Shown here piece after piece: positions 1 to 7,614 of a stretch of 20,820 nucleotides of DNA; positions within the stretch are counted from its first letter, which is position 1, and each line of letters begins with the position of its first letter. The stretch comes from JAIOQA01 sp035493675 (GTDB lineage: Bacteria > Myxococcota_A > Polyangia > Haliangiales > Haliangiaceae). The notes beneath the pieces are model-generated. The model was not told the DNA's origin. It saw nothing but the letters and a program-made list of their open reading frames with translations, and did no database searches. A program made the position numbers and the translations under genes. The stretch lies in contig DATJIA010000078.1 in the NCBI GenBank assembly GCA_035493675.1, positions 1 to 20,820 on the forward strand, written 5' to 3'.

Positions 1-1
1 T

Positions 2-787
2 CAGCTCGCCGCGCAGATCAAAGAGCAGCTGAAGAAGCAGGGCGTGAGCGAGGCCGACGTCAACGCGGCCGCGAACCAGACGCCGCCCGACAACACGAAC
101 CCGAACAACACGAACCCGAACAACGCGACGCCGCCGGTCGGCGCGAACCCGAACCTCGCGCGCTTCCACGGGGCGCCGCCGCCGTCGCTGTTCGCGACCG
201 CGCCGCCGTCGCACGACTACACGTACACGTTCGGCGGCGCGCTCCTCGCGGGCGGCGGCTCGATCGGCAGCGAAGGCGCCTACGGCGGCGGCGTCGGCGG
301 CATCCGCCTCGTCGGCGACCTCCTCTTCGCGGCGCCGCAGAAGATCGGCGCCGAGGGCTACTTCGACTACATGAACGTCGCCAAGGCGGACATGACCAAC
401 AACATCGGCGCGATGAACATGTTCGACATCGGCGTCGGTTTGTATAAGCACTTCTGTAGCGGCCGCATGTGCTTCACGCCGCTCGGCGGCGCGCACATCG
501 TCGGCTACGTGCCGGCCAACAGCCCGAGCGGCTCGTCGGACTACGCGAGCCTCGGCCTGCGCCTGCAGGGATCGATCGGCTACGCGTTCGGCTCGCGCTA
601 CGAGCACTTCGTGACGCTCGCGTTCGGCGGCGACTTCGACGCCAAGCCGGTCGGCACCTACGACGTCGATCCGTCGGATCCGCTGATCGGCCTCGATCGC
701 GGCGCGGCGATCTTCATGGTGTCGCTCGGCTACCAGTACCGGTTCAACACGCCGTTCGGCCAGTCGCCGTTCTTCCAGCTCGAGTAG
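2..787 (+). CDS. Predicted outer-membrane beta-barrel protein, 3' part (5' end outside window)
   Basis: The reading frame is open to the left edge. The first codons in view read QLAAQIKEQLKKQG, which looks coding, and no signal peptide follows the first possible start (GTG at 44), so the true N-terminus probably lies outside the window. After a charged, helix-prone stretch comes an Asn/Pro-rich linker with two NTNPN units. About 190 residues follow of alternating Gly, aromatic and hydrophobic segments (for example GGALLAGGG, LGLRLQGSIGYAFG, MVSLGYQYRF), as in small beta-barrels. Two Cys (FCSGRMCF) could form a loop disulfide. The product may be a surface porin-like or structural barrel, but I do not recognise a specific family. 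The gene converges on the kinase gene with a 13-bp gap. The coding call is firm; the barrel call is inference from composition. Confidence 0.7.
   Translation, partial: QLAAQIKEQLKKQGVSEADVNAAANQTPPDNTNPNNTNPNNATPPVGANPNLARFHGAPPPSLFATAPPSHDYTYTFGGALLAGGGSIGSEGAYGGGVGGIRLVGDLLFAAPQKIGAEGYFDYMNVAKADMTNNIGAMNMFDIGVGLYKHFCSGRMCFTPLGGAHIVGYVPANSPSGSSDYASLGLRLQGSIGYAFGSRYEHFVTLAFGGDFDAKPVGTYDVDPSDPLIGLDRGAAIFMVSLGYQYRFNTPFGQSPFFQLE
92..121 (+). repeat. Two tandem 15-bp units encoding NTNPN
   Basis: The unit AACACGAACCCGAAC occurs twice head to tail (92-106 and 107-121), followed by a decayed third partial copy. It encodes Asn-Thr-Asn-Pro-Asn twice in the linker before the predicted barrel. The length is a multiple of three, so copy-number change would keep the frame. 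Confidence 0.85.
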
Positions 788-800
788 CTCGCGCGTCGCG

Positions 801-2276
801 CTACCGCGCGACCGGCTTGACGCGGAAGACGATCTCGCCGGTGGGCCCTTCCACCGGCTCGAGCTGGAGCTCGACGCGATCGTCGAGCAGATCGGGCGTG
901 CACGTCGCCGGAGCGGCGCGCGTGCGAGTGCGCGACGGGCGCGCGTCGATGATCGGCGACGGCGGCGCGACGCTCGTGGCGGGCGGCGCGGGCTCGCGCT
1001 GGCCGGCGTAGACCGCGAGGGCGAGCACGACCGCGGCCGCCGCGACCAGCGGCGAGAGGATCGCGAGCCACGCGGTGTCGACGCGCGGCCGCGGGCGGCG
1101 CAGCGCGCGACGTGTCGCGACGCCGATGCGCGGCGTCGGGATCGCGATGGCGCTCGACGCCGGCCCCGACAGCGGCCCGGCGACCGTCGGGTGCTCGCCG
1201 GTGTCGTCGCGGATCGCGGCGGACTCCAAGCGCTCGACGGCGTCGCGCAGCTGGCGCGCGCACGCGCGGCCGTTGGGGAAGAGCTCCGCGACCAGCTCCG
1301 CGAGATCGCCGAGCCCGACCACCATCCGCTCCTCGGCGAGCACGCAGGTGAGCTTGCGGCCGAGCTCGCGCGCGGTCGGATACCGCCGCGCCGGATCGCG
1401 ATCGAGCGCGCGCATCACGACGTCGTCGAGCGCCGGCGGGATGCCGGGCCGCACCTGCGACGGCCGCGGGATCTCCATGTCGATCACGGCGCGCAGCACG
1501 TCGATCTCGTTCTCGACCTCGAACAAGCGCCGGCCCGCGAGCAGCTCCCACGCGATCATGCCGAGGCCCCAGACGTCGACGCGGCGATCGGGCTTGCCGC
1601 CGCGCAGGATCTCGGGCGCGACGTACGAGTACTTGCCCTTGAACGTGCCGGGCTCGGTGTGGTGCCGCTGCTGCGAGGTCAGCGCGACGCCGAAGTCGAT
1701 GATCTTCACGTTGCCGTCGTAGGTGAGGAAGACGTTCTCCGGCGAGATGTCGCGGTGCACGACGTGGAGCGGCTCGCCGCGCAGATCGGTCAGCTCGTGC
1801 GCGCAGTGCAGGCCCTCCGCGGCGTCGGCGACGATGCGCGCGACCACCGCGGCGACGCGCGCCGGCGGCCACGCCTCGCACGCCTCGCCGATCCGGTGGA
1901 GCAAGGCGGCGAGGGTCTGGCCCTCGAGCAGCTCCATCGCCATGTAGCTGACGCCGCCCTGCACGCGGAAGTCGAGGACGTCGCAGACGTTGGGGTGATG
2001 GATCAACGACGACACGCGCGCCTCGTCGAGGAACATCTCGGCGCAGTCGGCGTCTTCGGCGAGCCGCGGCTTGAGACACTTGAGCGCGACGAAGCGATGA
2101 CAGCCGACGCCGTCTTGCACGCGCGCGAGGAAGACGGTCGACATGCCGCCCGACGCCAGCTCGAGACAGAGGCGGTACTTGCCGAGGCGCATGCCGACCG
2201 CCGGGGTCGCGACCGAGCTCGCGTCGCGGCGGCGGTGCATGACGATGGTGCGGTGCTCGCCGGTTTCGGTCGACAT
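801..2276 (-). CDS. Membrane-anchored eukaryote-like Ser/Thr protein kinase
   Basis: The 491-aa product is a Hanks-type kinase. Visible motifs in order: Gly-rich loop ASGGMSTVF (41-49), catalytic Lys66 in VALK, HRDISPENVF with catalytic Asp176, DFG (194-196) and YVAPEI (218-223). The kinase domain spans about residues 34-312. A Pro/Arg-rich linker follows, then one hydrophobic segment (about 403-424) and a short C-terminal tail of about 65 residues rich in Pro, Ala and Thr. All catalytic residues are present, so it should be active, phosphorylating Ser/Thr on unknown partners, with the kinase domain cytoplasmic and the tail periplasmic. The HRDISPEN form of the catalytic loop is common in myxobacterial kinases. 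The ATG start gives a short leader before the kinase fold. It lies 183 bp downstream of rsmB, so it may have its own promoter. Substrate unknown. Confidence 0.95.
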   Translation of the reverse strand: MSTETGEHRTIVMHRRRDASSVATPAVGMRLGKYRLCLELASGGMSTVFLARVQDGVGCHRFVALKCLKPRLAEDADCAEMFLDEARVSSLIHHPNVCDVLDFRVQGGVSYMAMELLEGQTLAALLHRIGEACEAWPPARVAAVVARIVADAAEGLHCAHELTDLRGEPLHVVHRDISPENVFLTYDGNVKIIDFGVALTSQQRHHTEPGTFKGKYSYVAPEILRGGKPDRRVDVWGLGMIAWELLAGRRLFEVENEIDVLRAVIDMEIPRPSQVRPGIPPALDDVVMRALDRDPARRYPTARELGRKLTCVLAEERMVVGLGDLAELVAELFPNGRACARQLRDAVERLESAAIRDDTGEHPTVAGPLSGPASSAIAIPTPRIGVATRRALRRPRPRVDTAWLAILSPLVAAAAVVLALAVYAGQREPAPPATSVAPPSPIIDARPSRTRTRAAPATCTPDLLDDRVELQLEPVEGPTGEIVFRVKPVAR

Positions 2277-2307
2277 GCGGTGTTCGTGCAGCCCGCGCGC
2301 GCCGACG

Positions 2308-2328
2308 TCGCGAGAATCGTTTTCGCGA
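2308..2328. promoter_or_regulatory. Imperfect inverted repeat upstream of the kinase gene (candidate operator)
   Basis: Arms TCGCGAGAA (2308-2316) and TTTTCGCGA (2320-2328) around a 3-bp centre differ from perfect symmetry at one pair. The site lies about 32 bp upstream of the kinase start in the 183-bp gap after rsmB, the right place for an operator. It could also form a small RNA hairpin in the kinase leader. I see nothing else convincing in 2277-2459. Function is inferred from position only. Confidence 0.35.
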
Positions 2329-2459
2329 TCGCCGACGGTAACTGTGCTGACGCGCGGATCCGGAGAGCGTGATCGATCGCTACGGCGTGGCGAGCTGCCA
2401 CAGCGGCGCGCACGCCGGAGACATGCAAGCCGCTGTAGGTCGATGAGGTCAGGGCGCGG

Positions 2460-3799
2460 TCAGGGCGCGCGGACGAGGCGCGCCGCGAAGAAGGCGTCGC
2501 CGCCGAGGCGATGCGGCCAGGCGTGGATCCGGCCGCGATCGTCGGCGGGCCAGATCAGCTGGTCGTGCGCGGGCGGCGGCGCGAGCGTGAAGTCGGGGTG
2601 GCGCGCGAGGAAGTCGTCGATCTGCGCGGGGCCCTCGACGAGCGTGAAGCTGCACACGCCGTAGACCAGCGCGCCGCCGGGCGCGACCCGCGCGGCGCAC
2701 GCGTCGAGCAGCGCGCGTTGATGGACCGCGGCGCCGGCCGGATCGGTCGGGCGCAGGCGCCACTTCGCCTCGGGGTGGCGGCGGATCACGCCGAGCCCGG
2801 TGCACGGCGCGTCGAGGAGGACGAGGTCGTACTGCGCGGCGAGCGCGGAGCCCGCCTTCTCCGCGTCGGTGGGGATCGTGCGGATCGAGGTGAGGCCGAG
2901 CCGCTTCGCGCTCGCGCCGAGGCGGGCGAGCTTGTCGGCGTGCGAGTCGGCGGCGTCGATCGACGCGCGATCGTCGGCGAGCTCGGCGAGGTGGGTCGCC
3001 TTGCCGCCGTGGCCCGCGCACGCGTCGAGGATGCGCATGCCCGGCTTCGGATCGCACAGGTACGCGACCAGCTGCGCCGCGACGTCCTGCACGCTCGCGA
3101 GCCCGTCGACCAGCGGCGCGGCCGATTCCGGATCCGCGAGGCCGGTCGCGTCGAGCGCGGTCGGGACGGCGTCACTCGCTTGCGGTTCGCGATCGACGAG
3201 CGGCGCGATCGCGGACGCGAGCGCGTCGCGGCGCGTGCGGCGCAGGTTCGCGCGCAGCCACAGGCTCGGCGCTTTGTCGGTGCCGCTGAGCGCGGCGATC
3301 GCGTCGTCGAGCTCTCGATCCGCAGCGGGCCCGAGCGCGCGCGCGACCTCGTCGACGATCCAGCGCGGCATCGAATGCGCGATCTCGAGCCGGACCTTGC
3401 GATCGCCGGCGGGGATCGGCGGCTCGCCGGCGGCCGCGAGCCGGCGCAGCACCGCGTTCGCGAAGCCGCCGAGCTTGGGGCTGATCTTCTTCGCGGCCTC
3501 GACCGCGTCGTCGACGGCGGCGTGGGCCGGGATGCGATCGAGGACGAGCAGCTGGTACGCGGCGACGCGCAGCGCGATCACGATCGGCCGCGGCGTCTTG
3601 CGCAGATCGGCGTACGCGGCGAGCGCGCGATCGAGGCGCGACTGGTGGCGGAGCACGCCGTAGACGAGCTCGGCGGCGAGGCGGCGATCGCGCGGGTCGA
3701 TCTCGCGCGTCTTGGCCAGCGCGGCGCCGAGCGCGGGGGTGGCCCACGCGCCCTGGGTCTCGACCTTGCCGAGCACGCCGCGCGCGAGCTCGCGCGCGT

Positions 3800-3803
<4 letters not shown>
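2460..3803 (-). CDS. rsmB: 16S rRNA (cytosine-967-C5)-methyltransferase RsmB
   Basis: The 447-aa product has a NusB-like RNA-binding N-terminal domain (about 1-130, with SPKLGGFANAVLRRL) and a SAM-dependent C-terminal domain. Motif I is DACAGHGGKATHLAE (260-274). The two Cys of m5C RNA methyltransferases are Cys334 in DAPCTGLG and Cys384 in GVCSFTLVEG; the second corresponds to the catalytic TCS Cys of E. coli RsmB, the first to the release Cys. It methylates C967 of 16S rRNA. I chose the GTG at 3803 because the protein then starts directly at the NusB fold and the start overlaps the fmt stop by 4 bp (GTGA), implying translational coupling. An in-frame extension upstream to 3926 lies inside fmt and is not credible. 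It is the last gene of the galU-priA-fmt cluster. Confidence 0.95.
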
Positions 3804-4738
<935 letters not shown>

Positions 4739-4762
4739 GCGCGCGTTGTACCTCACCCGGCG

Positions 4763-7600
4763 CTAATCCACGAGGTGCGCGAGATAATCGGTGCGCAGGC
4801 GATCGTCCTTCAGCACGCGGAAGGCCTCGTCGAGGACCTGCGAGATGTCGGCCAGCTCGTGGCCGAGCTCGCGGCGCAGCTCGGGCGGGAAGCCGTCGGA
4901 GGAGAAGTCCTTGCGCGCGGCCTCGTAGGCGCGGCGGATCTCGAACCGCGTCGCGTCGCGGCGCACGCCGAGCAGCGCGAAGTAGTCGGCGTCGTTGACC
5001 AGGCGATGGCGCGCGCGCACGCGCTCGCGATCGATCGCGAGATCGGCCTCGCCGACCATGCCGTGCGCGTCGTCGTCGAGCGCGGGCTCGGCGGCGCTGC
5101 GGTGCGCGCTCGCGACGCCGAGCAGGATCAGCGACCACGCGAGCGCGTAGATCGTGTCGAGCGACGCGCCCGAGTGACGCGCGACGTGCGCGAGGTCGCT
5201 CTTGGCGTCGAGGCCGGCGACGGCGGCGCGCTCGTCGGCCGCGAGATCGGCGGCGGCGACCGCGGCGGCGAGCTTGTCGCGATCCGCGATCTCGACGATC
5301 GTCGACGGCGGACCGACGAGGCGCTCGAGCGTCGCGCGATCGAGCTTGCGCCGCACGCCCTCGAGCACCATCGCCGCGGGATCGCGCGACAGGCGGATGC
5401 GCTCGCTCTCGGCGCCGTCGCCGGCGATCACGCGGTACTCGCCGGAGCTCCACGCGAAGGTCGAATAGACGATGTCCTCGACGTGGCGGCGCACCGCGGG
5501 GAGCAGCTCGCGCCGCTTGAGGTAGCCGCGATCGACGAGGATCTCGCCCATGCGGCGGCCGGTCTCGCGCACGGCGGCGTCGCAGCTCGCGAACTGCTCG
5601 GCGGTGATCTTGCCTTCGCGCACGAGCAGCTGGCCCATGCGATCGGTGCCCTCGTTCGACTTCGCGAACACCGGGCGTCCACCGTCGAAGAAGATCGTCT
5701 TCTCGAGGCTCGCGCGACGGAGCACGAGGCGACCGGTGAACTGCGCGCCCGCGAGCCGCGCGATGAGCCCGGCGGCGTCGCTCGTGCCGCGCGCGATCAC
5801 GCCGCTCTCGCCGGTCTTCTCGTTCCGGTCGTTTCGGTCGTTCCGGTCGTTTCGCTCGCCCCGCTCCTCGCGCGGCGCGTCGCCGCGCAGCCCGGTCTGG
5901 GTCGGCGCGACGCTCTCGTCGCGATCGCCCGCGAAGGTGAGATCGCCGTCGAAGTCGTGGGCGGGCTCGGCCGCGGGCTCGGCGAGCGCGGCGAGATCGA
6001 TCTCGGTGCGGTGATCGTGGAGCGGGCCGATCTCGGGCGGCGCCGGCGCGTCGCCCTGCCCCGCCGGCGCGACGCCGCGCTGGAACAGCCGCTGCGCCAT
6101 CAGCGACATCTTCTGGCGCAGCTCGCGCGCGAAGCCGGTGCCCGACGGCGCGCTCGACTCCGGCGCGACCGGCGGCGGGACCGCGCTGTCGTCGCGCTCG
6201 AGCGGCCCGTCGATCGACAAGTCGTCGAGGTCGTCGTTCACGTCGCGCGCTTGCCCGTCGAAGCTCTCGTCGTCGGCGTCGTGCGCGTCGTCTTCCTCCA
6301 TGACCGCGCGCACGCTCGCCGCCGCGGCCCAGTTGCCGTCGGCGTGGCGCTCGGTCAGGTCGATCTCGGCCGAGGCCGCGTGCGGCACCGCGTCGTCGAG
6401 CTCCGCGGACGGATCGTACGCGGGCGCCGCGATCAGGTCGGCCATCGGTTCGGGCAGGATCATGGTCGGCTCGCGCGTCGGCGGCGGTGGCGCGTCCCAT
6501 TCGTCGGGCGCGGCGTCGGGCGCGGGGTCGTGCACGTGCTCGCCGCGCCCGTTCGCGCCGGCGTCGTGCACGAACGCCGCGACGTCGTCGCCCTTGCTCC
6601 CGAGCGGCTCGGTCTGCACTCGACGCGGCCGGATCGTCATCGGCGGCGGCGACACGCTCGCATCCGGCTCGTCGTCGATCTCGAGCGCATCGGCCAGCGT
6701 CTCCCACCGCGCGCGCAACGCGCTCATCGACGGGGCCTCCGCCGCGCGCACCGGGGTCGTCGCGGGAGAAACCGAATCCGAAGCCGCAACCGAATCCGAC
6801 GCCGAATCCGAAGCCGACGCCGAATCCGATGCCGACGCCGAATCCGACGCCGAAGCCGACGCCGAATCCGATGCCGAATCCGATGCCGAATCCGATGCCG
6901 ATGCCGATGCCGACGCGACGGCTTCGGTCGCCGTTGCCGGAGCGGTTGCCGCTGCGGTTTCGGTTTCGGTTTCCGTTTCGGTTTCGGCTTCGGCTTCGGT
7001 TGCGGCTACGGCTTCGGCTACGGCTTCGGTTGCGGCTACGGCTACGGCTACGGCTGCGGCTACGGTTTCGGCTTCGGCTTCGGCTTCTGCTTCGGCTACG
7101 GCTTCGGTCACAGTTCCGGCGTTGGCGCCGTTCGCCGGGCCGCTGCGCGCGCCGATCATCGCGCTGCGTCGCGGTCGACCGTCGTTGCCCGGCCCGACCA
7201 TGAACGCCGTGCGCACCGCGCCCACGCCCGAGCCGACCGCGAACCGCAGCGCCTTCGGCGACAGCGGGCGCGCGACGAACCGATCGACCGCGAAGTCACT
7301 CGCGTCGAGCGCGTTGCGGATCGGACCGCGCGCGTCGCCCACCAACACGACGTGCACGCGCCCGCGCTCGCGCATCGCCGCGATCAGCGCGCGCGCGTCG
7401 CCGGCGTCCAGGCTCGCCGCCACCACGACCACCTCGGGCCGCTTGTCCGCGAACGCGCGGAGCGTCTCGTCGCCACCGTCGCCCGTCACGACGTCGATCG
7501 GTCCGATGGGCAACGGCTCCGCCAGCGCCGCGACGAGCTCCGGGGACTCACCGGGGTTCGCGACGATCATGACGCGGGCGCTAGAGGACGAGCCGTCCAC
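4763..7600 (-). CDS. Pseudo-receiver / low-complexity linker / DUF4388 / J-like domain protein
   Basis: The 945-aa protein has four parts. Residues 8-122 resemble a response-regulator receiver fold (strands RVMIVAN, EVVVVAAS, VHVVLVGD, and ARPLSPKAL at the end), but the acidic pair is Ala-Asn and the phospho-acceptor position is Ala61, so it should not be phosphorylated. Residues 163-278 are an Ala/Glu/Thr then Ser/Ala/Asp repeat. An acidic, Pro-rich linker leads to a DUF4388 (PatA-like) domain from about residue 600 (FTGRLVLRRASLEKTIFFDGG, GQLLVREGKI, MGEILVDRGYL). The C-terminus (870-945) has a DnaJ-like helical pattern (DYFALLGVRRDATRFEIRRA), but the HPD motif is replaced by KDFSSDG. DUF4388 plus DnaJ architectures are known in myxobacteria, where the role is poorly defined; a scaffold in signalling or motility is plausible. 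GTG 7600 lies 14 bp after priA. Two longer open frames into priA were discarded. Confidence 0.85.
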   Translation of the reverse strand: MDGSSSSARVMIVANPGESPELVAALAEPLPIGPIDVVTGDGGDETLRAFADKRPEVVVVAASLDAGDARALIAAMRERGRVHVVLVGDARGPIRNALDASDFAVDRFVARPLSPKALRFAVGSGVGAVRTAFMVGPGNDGRPRRSAMIGARSGPANGANAGTVTEAVAEAEAEAEAETVAAAVAVAVAATEAVAEAVAATEAEAETETETETETAAATAPATATEAVASASASASDSASDSASDSASASASDSASASDSASASDSASDSVAASDSVSPATTPVRAAEAPSMSALRARWETLADALEIDDEPDASVSPPPMTIRPRRVQTEPLGSKGDDVAAFVHDAGANGRGEHVHDPAPDAAPDEWDAPPPPTREPTMILPEPMADLIAAPAYDPSAELDDAVPHAASAEIDLTERHADGNWAAAASVRAVMEEDDAHDADDESFDGQARDVNDDLDDLSIDGPLERDDSAVPPPVAPESSAPSGTGFARELRQKMSLMAQRLFQRGVAPAGQGDAPAPPEIGPLHDHRTEIDLAALAEPAAEPAHDFDGDLTFAGDRDESVAPTQTGLRGDAPREERGERNDRNDRNDRNEKTGESGVIARGTSDAAGLIARLAGAQFTGRLVLRRASLEKTIFFDGGRPVFAKSNEGTDRMGQLLVREGKITAEQFASCDAAVRETGRRMGEILVDRGYLKRRELLPAVRRHVEDIVYSTFAWSSGEYRVIAGDGAESERIRLSRDPAAMVLEGVRRKLDRATLERLVGPPSTIVEIADRDKLAAAVAAADLAADERAAVAGLDAKSDLAHVARHSGASLDTIYALAWSLILLGVASAHRSAAEPALDDDAHGMVGEADLAIDRERVRARHRLVNDADYFALLGVRRDATRFEIRRAYEAARKDFSSDGFPPELRRELGHELADISQVLDEAFRVLKDDRLRTDYLAHLVD
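5821..5856 (-). repeat. Four 9-bp units encoding Arg-Asn-Asp repeats
   Basis: Four head-to-tail 9-bp units (CGTTCCGGT alternating with CGTTTCGGT on the + strand; the last ends GCT) encode RND RND RND inside the acidic linker just before the DUF4388 domain. The alternation of C and T at the fourth unit position suggests the array grew by duplication of an 18-bp pair. Confidence 0.8.
6767..7114 (-). repeat. Low-complexity tandem repeat tract coding the Ala/Glu/Thr and Ser/Ala/Asp linker
   Basis: About 350 bp of near-perfect 6-bp periodicity in two blocks. Around 6767-6915 the + strand is built of CCGAAT, CCGACG, CCGATG and CCGAAG units, encoding Ser-Asp and Ser-Ala dipeptides. Around 6955-7110 it is built of TTCGGC, TTCGGT and TACGGC units, encoding Ala-Glu, Thr-Glu and Ala-Val dipeptides. 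Units are multiples of three, so slippage would change linker length without breaking the frame. All frames are open here, which yields spurious dipeptide-repeat frames on the + strand. Confidence 0.9.
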
Positions 7601-7614
7601 GGTTCCCCGCTCGG

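Noticed and set aside
44..787. GTG at 44 as the true start of the first gene
   Set aside because: The frame upstream reads as normal coding to the window edge and no signal peptide follows the GTG, as a barrel protein would need.
4739..4756. GTG 4756 as fmt start
   Set aside because: It would add MRYNAR before the canonical VRVVFMGSPDF. Possible, but the family start and the AGG upstream favour 4738.
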